From NCBI RefSeq assembly GCF_003364215.1, contig NZ_NXLU01000002.1:124001-188000 (forward strand): 64,000 bases of DNA, in the 5' to 3' direction. Of the stretch, positions 36,541 through 45,661 are shown one piece after another (the first letter of the stretch is position 1; every line of letters begins with the position of its first letter). The DNA comes from Helicobacter cholecystus (GTDB taxonomy: Bacteria; Campylobacterota; Campylobacteria; Campylobacterales; Helicobacteraceae). The notes under the pieces were generated by a model. It did no database searches. It was given only the letters and a program-made list of their open reading frames with translations, and was not told where the DNA came from. The position numbers were made by a program, and so were the translations under genes.

Positions 36541-36697
36541 TATTGCTAAAAGAGCCTTAAAACTTGCAGTAATTTGTCTTTTATTGAGCTTTTTTATTGC
36601 ACTTTTTACACTTTATGTTTTGCTTAATCAAATTGATGCAACAGCAGGAATGAGTCAGCGCTTAGATAGAATTGAGGCAAAGCTTAAAGATAAATAG
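36533..36697 (+). CDS. 54-residue single-pass membrane protein
   Basis: A short ORF below the usual cut-off. The ATG at 36533 overlaps the stop of the ZnuA-like gene (ATGGATAA) and is preceded by CAGGAGAA. It encodes MDNIAKRALKLA, a membrane helix (about residues 10-33) and a charged coiled C-terminus (SQRLDRIEAKLK). It resembles small Helicobacter membrane proteins I associate with DUF5408, though I am not certain of that number. The coupled start makes expression likely. Function unknown. Confidence 0.8.
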   Translation: MDNIAKRALKLAVICLLLSFFIALFTLYVLLNQIDATAGMSQRLDRIEAKLKDK

Positions 36698-36768
36698 ACT
36701 TTTTAAGGCATTTTTATGTTTTTTTTGATTAAAATCAGAGTTTTGAATTTTTAAAATAAGGTATTGAT

Positions 36769-37677
36769 GTGGTTTACACACTGACACTTAATCCTGCTCT
36801 TGATTATTACTTAGAACTTGATGCTTTTCATCTAGGCGAAACCAATCGCTCTAAGAGTGAAACTTTAGTTGCTGGAGGAAAGGGAATTAATGTTTCAATG
36901 ATGCTCAATAATCTTGGAGTGTCTAATCAAGCCTTGGGATTTTTGGCTGGTTTTAGTGGAGAAGAGATTTCAAGGCGACTTCAGAGGGCTAATATTAATT
37001 CACGTTTTGTATTTTTAAAAAATGGTTACAGTCGAATTAATGTTAAGATTCTCTCTGAAGAAGAAAGCGAGATCAATGCAAATGGGGCAATTCCTACTCA
37101 AGATGAGATAGAAATGCTTTTGCATTTGCTTGAGGGTGTAAGCCAAGATGATATGCTAATACTTTCAGGATCCCTTGCCCAGGGTATGCCCAAAAATTTT
37201 TATGCTCAAATTATGAAACAATGCTCTCATACGCCCATTATTCTTGATACCATTGGAGAGGCTTTAACCTTGGCACTTCCTTATGCTCCTCTCTTAATTA
37301 AGCCTAATAAGGCTGAACTTGAGGGTATTTTCCATCATAAAATATACTCATTAGATGAAATTTTAATTGACTGTAAAAAGCTTCAAGAAATGGGTGCTAG
37401 GAATGTGCTTGTTTCGCTTGGAGGAGATGGAGCAGTATTTGTTGGAGAAAATGCAGAAGTGTATAGCTTGAGTGTGCCAAAGGGTGAGTTGATTAACTCT
37501 GTTGGAGCTGGAGACAGTATGGTTGCTGGTTTTTGTATGGGATATCTTAGAAGTCAAGATGTCAAAGAGGCATTCTATTATGCCTTAGCTAGTGGAAGTG
37601 CAAGTGCTTATTCTGAAGGTTTTGGAAGTTTGCAAAAAGTAGAAGAATTATTTCATCAAATGAAGGAGGAAGAATGA
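36769..37677 (+). CDS. fruK: 1-phosphofructokinase
   Basis: PfkB-family sugar kinase (302 residues, GTG start) that turns fructose-1-phosphate into fructose-1,6-bisphosphate. It opens with VYTLTLNPALDYYLEL, has AGGKGINVSMMLNNLGV, and the catalytic anion-hole motif NSVGAGDSMVAGFCMGY, all typical of FruK/LacC. It starts a four-gene PTS operon, with fruA overlapping by 4 bases. The gene product makes sense only with FruA, since FruA delivers the 1-phosphate. Confidence 0.95.
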   Translation: MVYTLTLNPALDYYLELDAFHLGETNRSKSETLVAGGKGINVSMMLNNLGVSNQALGFLAGFSGEEISRRLQRANINSRFVFLKNGYSRINVKILSEEESEINANGAIPTQDEIEMLLHLLEGVSQDDMLILSGSLAQGMPKNFYAQIMKQCSHTPIILDTIGEALTLALPYAPLLIKPNKAELEGIFHHKIYSLDEILIDCKKLQEMGARNVLVSLGGDGAVFVGENAEVYSLSVPKGELINSVGAGDSMVAGFCMGYLRSQDVKEAFYYALASGSASAYSEGFGSLQKVEELFHQMKEEE

Positions 37678-39560
37678 AGAAAATTACTGACTTACTTGCC
37701 CTAGAGTGCATTTCCCTTAATGCTAAAGCAAATAGCAAGAGTGAGGTAATTGCTCAAGCTGTCAAACTGATGGATAAAAGTGGAAATCTTCTTGATATGC
37801 AAGCTTATAAAGAGGCTGTGCTTAAACGTGAAGAAGAGGGAAGTACAGGAATAGGTGAGGGAATTGCAATTCCTCATGCAAAAAGTTCAAGTGTTAAAAA
37901 TGCATCGCTTGTAGCGATGATTTTTCCTGAAGGTGTAGAGTTTGACTCTCTAGATAGCCAGAGTGTTAAATTACTCTTTATGATTGCTGCTCCTGAAGAT
38001 AAAAATGAGGCACATTTAGAGATTTTAAGTCAACTCTCTGAGCTTTTAATGCAAAATGATTTTGTAGAAAAACTTCTCAAAGCTCAAAATGCTCAGGAGT
38101 TTTGTTCCATTATTGATGAAGCACAAGGAGTACAAAAAAATCAAAGAAAACAAACCCAAAATGCCAAAGTTTTGGCTGTTACAGCTTGTCCAACGGGAAT
38201 TGCTCATACTTATATGGCTGCTCAATCTTTGGAGAAGAAAGCCCAAGAAATGGGTGTAGAGATTAAGGTTGAAACTCGAGGCTCTAGTGGAGTAAAAAAT
38301 GAACTGAGTGCTGAGGATATTGAATATGCAGATTGTATTATTATTGCAGCAGATACACAAGTTCCTTTAGAGCGTTTTAAGGGAAAAAGGGTTTTGTTTG
38401 TCAAGGTAGCTCAAGGAATCTCTGAGCCTCAAGAGCTTATCAATAGGGCTTATCAAGCTTCTATTTATCAGGGATCTCAAGACTTCCAAGACTTCCAGGA
38501 TCAAAAGAAGACTAAGATTTCTACAGGATATTTGCTCTATAAGCATTTGATGAATGGGGTCTCTTATATGCTTCCTTTTGTTGTAGGGGGCGGTATTTTC
38601 ATTGCATTAGCTTTTTTAATTGATGGATATTATGTGGATTTGCTCAATGCAAGTGATGGAGTCAAAAAAGCATTTGGAAGCAATAGTGCACTTGCAAAGT
38701 TTTTTATGGATATTGGAGGAGTGGTCTTTTCTTTCATGCTTCCAATTTTGGCTGGATTTATTGCAATGAGTATTGCTGATCGTCCTGCTTTAGTTGTGGG
38801 ATTTATCGGTGGTGCAATTGCAAAATTAGGCACTTCAGGATTCTTGGGTGCAATCTTGGCGGGGTTTTTGGCAGGTTATATTGTGTTAGGCTTAAAGAAA
38901 GCACTCTCTTTTTTACCTCATAGTCTTGATGGAATGAAGCCCATTTTATTTTATCCCTTACTTGGAATTTTGAGTATTGCCCTGATTATGACTTATATTG
39001 TTGAACCACCTATAGGAGCAATCAATACTTTTATGAATGAAGGATTAAATTCTATGAATGGTGAGTGGAAGGTTTTGCTTGGAATCTTATTGGGAGTAAT
39101 GATGGCAGCAGACTTGGGAGGTCCTATTAATAAAGCAGCCTATGTTTTTGGTGCAGCTTCAATTGCATCTGGAAATTATGACATTATGGCGGCAGTTATG
39201 ATTGGAGGTATGGTCCCACCCCTTACAATCGCACTTGCAACAACACTCTTTAAAAAGAAATTTACACCTACAGAGCAAAAGGGAGGAATAAGTAACTATA
39301 TTATGGGATTATCCTTTATTACAGAGGGGGCCATTCCTTATGCTGCTAGTGATCCACTCAGAGTCCTTGGGTCTTGTATGATAGGTTCAGGAATTTCAGG
39401 AGGGCTATCAATGTATTTTAGTTGCTCTCTTATGGCCCCTCATGGTGGGATTTTTGTCTTTCCAGTCGTGGATAATGTGCTTGGCTACTGCTTTGCTTTA
39501 GCAATAGGAAGTATGATTGGGGCAATCATTTTGGGAATTTGGAAAAAGGAGATTAAATAA
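37674..39560 (+). CDS. fruA: Fructose PTS EIIABC fused transporter
   Basis: A 628-residue fused enzyme II. EIIA is N-terminal (phospho-His 68 in GIAIPHAKSS), then EIIB (phospho-Cys 172 in VTACPTGIAHTYMAAQ), then the EIIC membrane domain (about 280-628) with GAINTFMNEG, GGPINKAAY and ITEGAIPYAASDP. The order A-B-C is the Gram-positive/Spiroplasma-like FruA layout; in E. coli the A domain is on FruB. It takes up fructose as fructose-1-phosphate. Confidence 0.95.
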   Translation: MKKITDLLALECISLNAKANSKSEVIAQAVKLMDKSGNLLDMQAYKEAVLKREEEGSTGIGEGIAIPHAKSSSVKNASLVAMIFPEGVEFDSLDSQSVKLLFMIAAPEDKNEAHLEILSQLSELLMQNDFVEKLLKAQNAQEFCSIIDEAQGVQKNQRKQTQNAKVLAVTACPTGIAHTYMAAQSLEKKAQEMGVEIKVETRGSSGVKNELSAEDIEYADCIIIAADTQVPLERFKGKRVLFVKVAQGISEPQELINRAYQASIYQGSQDFQDFQDQKKTKISTGYLLYKHLMNGVSYMLPFVVGGGIFIALAFLIDGYYVDLLNASDGVKKAFGSNSALAKFFMDIGGVVFSFMLPILAGFIAMSIADRPALVVGFIGGAIAKLGTSGFLGAILAGFLAGYIVLGLKKALSFLPHSLDGMKPILFYPLLGILSIALIMTYIVEPPIGAINTFMNEGLNSMNGEWKVLLGILLGVMMAADLGGPINKAAYVFGAASIASGNYDIMAAVMIGGMVPPLTIALATTLFKKKFTPTEQKGGISNYIMGLSFITEGAIPYAASDPLRVLGSCMIGSGISGGLSMYFSCSLMAPHGGIFVFPVVDNVLGYCFALAIGSMIGAIILGIWKKEIK

Positions 39561-39818
39561 ATGAAAACAATTAAACATATTATTAAAGATATTCAAGGGA
39601 TTCATGCTCGTCCTGCAGGTGTACTTGTAAAAAAAGTAGGAGAATTTAACTCAAAAATTACAATCAGTCATAAAGGTAAGCAAATCGATGCAAAGCGAAT
39701 CTTGGCTGTGATGAGCTTAGGTGCAAAGAGTGGAGAAGAGCTGGACTTTAGTATTGAAGGTGAAGATGAACAATATGCTTATGAAACCTTGCTTGAGTTT
39801 TTAAAAGAAAATTTGTAG
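39561..39818 (+). CDS. ptsH: Phosphocarrier protein HPr
   Basis: HPr of 85 residues, passes phosphate from Enzyme I to EIIA. The active His is residue 15 in IHARPAG. At the position of the regulatory Ser46 of Bacillus HPr (KSIMGVMSLG) this protein reads AKRILAVMSLG, so an Arg replaces Ser. Thus HPr-kinase regulation looks impossible. The ATG follows the fruA stop directly. Confidence 0.96.
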   Translation: MKTIKHIIKDIQGIHARPAGVLVKKVGEFNSKITISHKGKQIDAKRILAVMSLGAKSGEELDFSIEGEDEQYAYETLLEFLKENL

Positions 39819-39826
39819 GAGAGAGA

Positions 39827-41434
39827 ATGAAAATCTATCAAGGTAAATGTGTAGTAAGTGGGATTGCAATTGGAAAGATTGCGGTATTAAAAGAGCATCT
39901 TAATGAAGAGAGTACTTATCATATCCTTTCAAACGCACAAGAACTTGAAAGATTTAAAAATGCAAGAGTTCAGGCTATAGAGGAAATTAAAAAGCTTTAT
40001 CATAAAGCACTCAAAGAAGTTGGCGAAGAAGAGGCGATGATTTTTGATGTGCATTCCATGATGCTTGAAGACTTAGATTATATTGAATATATAGAAGAAA
40101 AAATTGTTCAAGGACTTGGAGCATACCAAGCTATAAGTGAAGCAAAAGAATATTTTTCAACACTCTTTGGACAAATGGATGATGAGTATATGAAAGCAAG
40201 AAGTGCAGATATTGTAGATGTGAGCAATCGTGTGCTTAAGGTTTTGCAGGGGGTATTAGAGAAAGAAATTAAAGAGCCAAGCATTATCTTAGCTTGCGAT
40301 CTCTCACCCAGTCAAACACTTCAAATGGATCGCTCTTGCTTTCTTGCGCTTGCAACTCAATATGGATCCCATAATTCTCATACAGCAATTTTGGCTAAAA
40401 CAATGGGTATTCCCGCATGTATTCAGATGGATTATGATGAAAATATTGATGGAGAAATGGGAATTTTAGATGCAGAAAATGGAAAGCTTTATGTTAATCC
40501 AAGTCAAGAGTTGCTCCAAGAATTTCAAGCTCTTAAAAAAATTCAAGAGCAAAAACAAGAGCAATTACAAAATTTTAAGGGCAAAGAAACGCTAACTCTT
40601 TCAGGCAAGAAGATTATGCTTTATGCCAATATTGGGAATATTGCTGATGCAAAAAGCGCGTTAGAAAATGATGCAGAAGGCATTGGATTGTTTAGAAGTG
40701 AATTTTTGTATTTACAAAACAATACTTATCCTACCGAACAAGAACAATTTGAAGCTTATAAAGCTGTCTTAGAGCTTATGGGAGGAAAAAGAGTTGTCAT
40801 TAGAACAATGGATATTGGAGCAGACAAAAAAATTGATTATTTTGATTTAGATTTTGAAGAAAATCCTGCTCTTGGATATCGTGCAATTAGAATCTGTCTT
40901 GATCGAAAAGAGATTTTTAAAACCCAGCTTAGGGCATTGTATAAAGCAAGTGTATATGGAAAACTTGCTGTTATGTTTCCTATGATTACCTCTCTTTGGG
41001 AAATTTCTGAAATTAAGGCAATTTTATCTGAAGTTTACGCTGAACTTCAGAGTGAGGGAGTAGATTATGACCAAAATCTAGAACTTGGAGTGATGATAGA
41101 AACCCCAGCTTCCGCTCTTATTGCTGAAGACTTAGCAAAAGAGGTGGATTTTTTTAGTATAGGAACAAATGACTTAACCCAATACACCTTAGCTCTTGAT
41201 AGGCAAAATCTAAAATTAGAGCGTTTTGCAGACCCCTATCATCCAGCATTATTTAAGCTATTTGAAATGGTTATAGAAGCTGGACATCGACATAACTGTT
41301 GGGTAGGAGTGTGTGGAGAGTTGGCAGGAGATGTAAATATAACTCAAAAACTTATAGACCTTGGAGTTGATGAACTTTCTGTTTCCCCAAAATTAATCTT
41401 AACCTTACGTCAAAAAATTTTGTCAATAAAATAG
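39827..41434 (+). CDS. ptsI: PTS Enzyme I
   Basis: Enzyme I (535 residues) takes phosphate from phosphoenolpyruvate and gives it to HPr. The phosphohistidine is about His 185 in SHNSHTAILAKTMGIPA. The PEP-binding barrel has GIGLFRSEFLY, VVIRTMDIGADK, MIETPASALIAEDL, FFSIGTNDLTQYTLA and the Cys-containing VGVCGELAGD. It is some 40 residues shorter than E. coli EI, the loss being at the C-terminus and within the N-terminal segment. It ends the PTS operon. Confidence 0.96.
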   Translation: MKIYQGKCVVSGIAIGKIAVLKEHLNEESTYHILSNAQELERFKNARVQAIEEIKKLYHKALKEVGEEEAMIFDVHSMMLEDLDYIEYIEEKIVQGLGAYQAISEAKEYFSTLFGQMDDEYMKARSADIVDVSNRVLKVLQGVLEKEIKEPSIILACDLSPSQTLQMDRSCFLALATQYGSHNSHTAILAKTMGIPACIQMDYDENIDGEMGILDAENGKLYVNPSQELLQEFQALKKIQEQKQEQLQNFKGKETLTLSGKKIMLYANIGNIADAKSALENDAEGIGLFRSEFLYLQNNTYPTEQEQFEAYKAVLELMGGKRVVIRTMDIGADKKIDYFDLDFEENPALGYRAIRICLDRKEIFKTQLRALYKASVYGKLAVMFPMITSLWEISEIKAILSEVYAELQSEGVDYDQNLELGVMIETPASALIAEDLAKEVDFFSIGTNDLTQYTLALDRQNLKLERFADPYHPALFKLFEMVIEAGHRHNCWVGVCGELAGDVNITQKLIDLGVDELSVSPKLILTLRQKILSIK

Positions 41435-41445
41435 TTACTATTTTA
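41427..41445 (+). terminator. AU-rich 8-3-8 hairpin at the ptsI stop codon
   Basis: TAAAATAG-TTA-CTATTTTA is a perfect inverted repeat that contains the ptsI stop. It is weak as a terminator because it is AU only, but it is followed by a T-rich stretch (CATTTTTATAAAA). Alternatively it is an operator between the PTS and hydrogenase operons. Confidence 0.35.
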
Positions 41446-41559
41446 CACATTTTTATAAAAAAAGATATCAAATAGACCCTTAAAATGATAATTGACTATT
41501 TTTTCTATTAAAATTTAGAGATAGGCTTTTGGCTAATACTTTATTAATGGAGGAAATTA

Positions 41560-42717
41560 ATGGGAAACAAAGAGATGAAAAAATTACAGAGGCGCTTAGA
41601 AGAACTTGAAAAACTTCCTGTAATGAATGAGAATTCTTCAATTGCTTCAATGCTTGAAGAAAAAGGGGTGACAAGAAGAGATTTTATGAAATGGGCTGGG
41701 AGTATGACAGCAATGTTAGCACTTTCCTCAGCTTATACTCCACTTGTTGCAAAAGCTGCTGAACTCAGTGATAGATTGCCAGTAATATGGCTAAATATGG
41801 CTGAATGCACAGGCTGTAGTGAGAGTTTAACAAGATCAGAGTTTCCAACAATTGATGCTTTGATTTTTAATTACATTTCTCTTGAGTACCATGAAACACT
41901 GATGGCACCTTCGGGTTGGCAAGCAGAGCTTTCATTGCATCAGGCAATGAAGAAATATGCAGGAAAGTATATTTTAATGGTTGAGGGGGGGATTCCTCTT
42001 GGAAATGATGGGAGGTTTTTAACTATTGGGCCTGAAGCAAAAACAGGAAAAGAGCTTGCAAAAGAAGCAATTGAAAAAAGTGCCGCTGTGTTTGCAATTG
42101 GAACATGTTCAAGTTTTGGAGGAGTTCAAGCTGCTTACCCAAATCCAACAAACACCAAATCCTTAAGTGTAATAAGTTCTAAACCAGTGATTAATGTACC
42201 GGGTTGTCCTCCAAGTGAAAGAAATATTGTTGGAACTTTAATGTATTTTATTTTGTTTGGACAACTTCCTGTGCTTGATGCATTTAATCGTCCAACTTGG
42301 GCATATGGTCAAAGAATTCATGACCTTTGTGAGAGAAGAGGAAGGTTTGATGCAGGTGAGTTTGTAGAAAACTTTGGTGATGAGGGAGCAAAAAAAGGAT
42401 ACTGTCTTTACAAGGTAGGATGCAAAGGACCCTATACTTTTAATAACTGTTCTGTGAGTAAATTTAATAGTGGCACATCTTGGCCAATTCAAGCAGGACA
42501 TGGATGCATTGGTTGTAGTGAGCCTAATTTCTGGGATACAATGGCGCCTTATGAAAAACCTCTTGCTGATCGAAAATTCCAAAGTGTGTTTGGGGGAAAT
42601 GGTGCTGATGCAACAGCAGATAAGATTGGTATAGGGGTTTTGAGTGCAACAGCAATTGCAATTGCAGCACATGCAACAATTATGAAAATTAAAGATGCAA
42701 ATACTAAAGGAGAATAA
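41560..42717 (+). CDS. hydA: [NiFe] uptake hydrogenase small subunit
   Basis: A 385-residue FeS subunit. A long N-terminal region (38 residues) precedes a Tat signal TRRDFMKWAGS, then Cys residues for the three clusters (AECTGCSESLTR, GTCSSFGGVQ, VPGCPPSE, KVGCKGPYTFNNC, GHGCIGCSEPNFWD). A C-terminal membrane anchor (GIGVLSATAIAIAAHAT) is present. Exported folded with HydB by Tat and faces the periplasm, where it oxidises H2. A GGAGG lies 6 bases before the start. The promoter upstream shows TATTAAAATT but no clear -35. Confidence 0.97.
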   Translation: MGNKEMKKLQRRLEELEKLPVMNENSSIASMLEEKGVTRRDFMKWAGSMTAMLALSSAYTPLVAKAAELSDRLPVIWLNMAECTGCSESLTRSEFPTIDALIFNYISLEYHETLMAPSGWQAELSLHQAMKKYAGKYILMVEGGIPLGNDGRFLTIGPEAKTGKELAKEAIEKSAAVFAIGTCSSFGGVQAAYPNPTNTKSLSVISSKPVINVPGCPPSERNIVGTLMYFILFGQLPVLDAFNRPTWAYGQRIHDLCERRGRFDAGEFVENFGDEGAKKGYCLYKVGCKGPYTFNNCSVSKFNSGTSWPIQAGHGCIGCSEPNFWDTMAPYEKPLADRKFQSVFGGNGADATADKIGIGVLSATAIAIAAHATIMKIKDANTKGE

Positions 42718-42719
42718 AA

Positions 42720-44444
42720 ATGGCAAATAAAAGAGTGGTGATTGATCCAATTACAAGAATTGAAGGACATTTAAGGGTTGAGGTTGAAGTAGATGAGAAT
42801 AATGTCATTAAAAATGCTTTTTCTTCTTCTACACTTTGGAGGGGACTTGAGGTGATTGTAAAAGGAAGAGATCCTAGAGATGTGGGATTGATTGTGCAAA
42901 GAATTTGTGGTGTTTGTACTTCTTCACATTATCGTGCTGGGATTGAGGCAGTTGAGGATGCATTAGGTGTGAGTATTCCTCTAAATGCACGTTATGTAAG
43001 ATCTATGATTGCTCAAGCACTTTTTTTACATGATCATATTGTGCATTTTTATTTATTGCATGGACTTGATTGGGTAGATGTTCTCTCAGCTCTTAAGGCC
43101 AATCCTAAAAAAGCAGAACAAGAAGCTTATAAATATACTCAAAATCCCTATGCAGCAGGGGAAGCTGATTTAAGATCAGCTCAAGAGAAAGTGCAAAAGA
43201 TGGTTGATGGGGGCCAACTTGGAATTTTTGCAAATGGATATTGGGGAAATAAAACTTATAAACTTACTCCTGAGCAAAATCTTATTGCACTCTCTCACTA
43301 TCTTAAATGTATTGAAGTTCAAAGGGATTGTGCAAAACTTATGGCTATCCTTGGAGGTAAGCAACCTCATCCACAAAGTTTTGTAGTTGGTGGTGTGACC
43401 TGTGTAAGGGATTTACTTGATCCAAGTCGTCTTGCTGAATGGAAAACTCGTTTTGAGGGTGTTAAAGAGTTTGTTGAGCGAGCGTACTATCCAGATGTTT
43501 TAATGGCAGCTAAAATGTTTGGCAATGAGGCAAGTGTAACGCAAACTGTTATGGTTCCTAATTTTATCTCTGGTGATGGTATTGCATTAAATGCAACAGA
43601 AAACCTTTTTAATTCTGGTTATATTCTCAATAAAGATCTCTCAAAAGCATTTGAAATTGATGAAAGTTTAATTATGGAAGAGTGCACACATTCTTGGTAT
43701 AAGGAAGATAAGCCGCTTCATCCCTATGAGGGTCAAACAGAACCAAACTATACAGGATTTATAGAGAAGCAAACAATTGATGGTGAGGGCAAAAGTGTTC
43801 AAACTCCAAGTATTAATGAGCAGGGAAAATATAGCTGGATTAAATCTCCAAGATATGATGCAAAACCCTTTGAAGTTGGACCATTAGCCTCTATGCTTGT
43901 GGGATATGCACAAGGAAATAAGAGAATTAAAAAAGTTGTTGATGAGTTTTTAAGCCAATCTTCACTCCCAGTATCTGCACTTTTTACAACTCTTGGAAGA
44001 ACAGCTGGAAGAATGCTTCAAACAAAATTGATTGTAGAGTATGGGTTAGAAACTTTTAATTCCTTGGTTGAAAACCTTAAAAAAGATGAAAGCACTTGTA
44101 CCCCTATTTCTATTGATCCGAATAAAGAGTATAAAGGGCGCTATATTGGAGAGGTTCCAAGAGGAATGCTTAGTCATTGGATTAGGATTAAAGAGGGTGT
44201 AGTTGAGAATTATCAAGCTGTAGTTCCTTCAACCTGGAATGCAGGACCAGTAGATGCAAAAGGACAAAAGGGTCCTTATGAAGCAAATCTGATCGGTATG
44301 AAACTCCAAGATATGACAAAACCTTTAGAAATTATTAGAAATATTCATAGCTACGATCCTTGTATTGCTTGTGCTGTGCACATTATGGATACCAAGGGCA
44401 ATAAATTGGGCGAGTATAAAATCGATCCAAAATATCTTGTATAG
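42720..44444 (+). CDS. hydB: [NiFe] uptake hydrogenase large subunit
   Basis: A 574-residue subunit with the Ni-Fe(CN)2CO centre. N-terminal ligands are in RICGVCTSSHYRAG (CxxC), C-terminal ligands in DPCIACAVH (CxxC). Cleavage after that His, by HydD, removes a tail of about 20 residues. All four active-site codons are Cys codons, none is UGA, so this is not a [NiFeSe] enzyme. It lies 2 bases after hydA. Confidence 0.98.
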   Translation: MANKRVVIDPITRIEGHLRVEVEVDENNVIKNAFSSSTLWRGLEVIVKGRDPRDVGLIVQRICGVCTSSHYRAGIEAVEDALGVSIPLNARYVRSMIAQALFLHDHIVHFYLLHGLDWVDVLSALKANPKKAEQEAYKYTQNPYAAGEADLRSAQEKVQKMVDGGQLGIFANGYWGNKTYKLTPEQNLIALSHYLKCIEVQRDCAKLMAILGGKQPHPQSFVVGGVTCVRDLLDPSRLAEWKTRFEGVKEFVERAYYPDVLMAAKMFGNEASVTQTVMVPNFISGDGIALNATENLFNSGYILNKDLSKAFEIDESLIMEECTHSWYKEDKPLHPYEGQTEPNYTGFIEKQTIDGEGKSVQTPSINEQGKYSWIKSPRYDAKPFEVGPLASMLVGYAQGNKRIKKVVDEFLSQSSLPVSALFTTLGRTAGRMLQTKLIVEYGLETFNSLVENLKKDESTCTPISIDPNKEYKGRYIGEVPRGMLSHWIRIKEGVVENYQAVVPSTWNAGPVDAKGQKGPYEANLIGMKLQDMTKPLEIIRNIHSYDPCIACAVHIMDTKGNKLGEYKIDPKYLV

Positions 44445-44465
44445 TTCCTCTAAAAGGAGAATATT

Positions 44466-45098
44466 ATGAAAGATCATCACGATTTACCTCTATCTTTTTG
44501 GGTAACACATTGGATTAGATTTATTTGTATGATTGTTTTGGTGGTAAGTGGTTTTTATATTGCTCAACCATTTATTATGTCTGATGCAGACTTGAGCGCA
44601 CCTGTCAATTTCTTGCAAGCTAAGATTAGATTTTGGCATGTCCTACTTGGAATGATTCTCTTGGGTGCAACACTCTTTAAGACCTATTTGTTTTTCTTTA
44701 GCAAGGGAAGCGAGATTGAGAGAAAATCTTTTAATAATGTTTTAAGTGCAAAGCAATGGGCTTCAAGGATTATTTTCTACCTTACTTTAGGTGGAAAAGT
44801 TAAGGATTATGGACTTTATAATCCATTGCAATTTGTTGTTTATCTTGGTGTGTATATTGCACTCTATGGGATTATCATTACAGGATTTGTATTGTTTATG
44901 AATTGTTATCATGATGGAATGATGGGTGTAATTTATCCATTCTTTAAGCCTTTAGAAACTTTAATGGGTGGAATTGCAAATGTAAGATGGATTCACCATT
45001 TGCTCACTTGGGTATTTCTTCTTTTCTTGCCTGTACATATCTATATGGCATCTATGAAGTACCTGTTTAAAACCAGTTATGAAAAGGCACATTCTTGA
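44466..45098 (+). CDS. hydC: Hydrogenase cytochrome b subunit
   Basis: A 210-residue Ni/Fe-hydrogenase 1 b-type cytochrome. Four membrane helices and haem-ligating histidines (HHDLPLSFWVTHWIRF near the start, FWHVLLG, RWIHHLLTW, LPVHIYMAS). It anchors HydAB and passes electrons to menaquinone. The stop overlaps the next gene. Confidence 0.94.
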   Translation: MKDHHDLPLSFWVTHWIRFICMIVLVVSGFYIAQPFIMSDADLSAPVNFLQAKIRFWHVLLGMILLGATLFKTYLFFFSKGSEIERKSFNNVLSAKQWASRIIFYLTLGGKVKDYGLYNPLQFVVYLGVYIALYGIIITGFVLFMNCYHDGMMGVIYPFFKPLETLMGGIANVRWIHHLLTWVFLLFLPVHIYMASMKYLFKTSYEKAHS

Positions 45099-45661
45099 AG
45101 ATTTTAATTTTAGGAATTGGAAATATTCTCTTTGGTGATGAAGGAATTGGAGCACATTTTGCTCATTATATTGATGAAAAATATGATTTTTTCCCATCAG
45201 AGGGGAATTCTATTACTATTATTGATGGTGGGACTTTAGCCCACCTTCTTATTCCTATTATTGTCAAATATGACAAGGTCATTTTAATTGATTGTATTGA
45301 GAGTGAAGATGGCAAATTCGGTGATGTATTTTTCTTTGATTTTGAAGCAATGCCAAAGCAAATAAGCTGGCAAGGAAGTGCTCATGAAGTTGAAACATTG
45401 CAAACATTAGAAATGATGAGAACACATGGTGATATACCTTCAATTAAGATTATAGGTGTGATTCCCACAAGAATTGAATCAGATTCTACTTTTGAACTTT
45501 CCTCCCAAATACTTCAATCAGTGGAGACGATGGAGAAAGTCTTGAAAAAATATATTTTAGAACTTGATGCAAAATGTCAGATTAAAGAGAAAGAGGGGGT
45601 AGATATTCAAGAGATTGCAAGAATTTCTTTTAAGCGAGAGATAAAGCACAATGATCTTTGA
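45095..45661 (+). CDS. hydD: Hydrogenase maturation endopeptidase
   Basis: A 188-residue protease of the HyaD/HybD type, which removes the C-terminal tail of HydB once nickel is inserted. GNILFGDEGIGAHF contains the metal-binding Glu, DGGTLAHLL the Asp, and the SAHEVETLQTLE region the His. The start is TTG (in TTGAAGATTTTAA) overlapping the hydC stop by 4 bases. The C-terminus has about 20 extra basic residues. Confidence 0.93.
   Translation: MKILILGIGNILFGDEGIGAHFAHYIDEKYDFFPSEGNSITIIDGGTLAHLLIPIIVKYDKVILIDCIESEDGKFGDVFFFDFEAMPKQISWQGSAHEVETLQTLEMMRTHGDIPSIKIIGVIPTRIESDSTFELSSQILQSVETMEKVLKKYILELDAKCQIKEKEGVDIQEIARISFKREIKHNDL

Noticed and set aside
42238-42750. 170-codon ORF antisense to hydA/hydB
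   Set aside because: It is the mirror of two strongly conserved hydrogenase genes. The Cys and Ile bias comes from the reverse frame and there is no plausible start site.
42720-44444. Possible [NiFeSe] hydrogenase client of the Sec machinery
   Set aside because: All four active-site ligands are encoded by Cys codons and there is no in-frame UGA.
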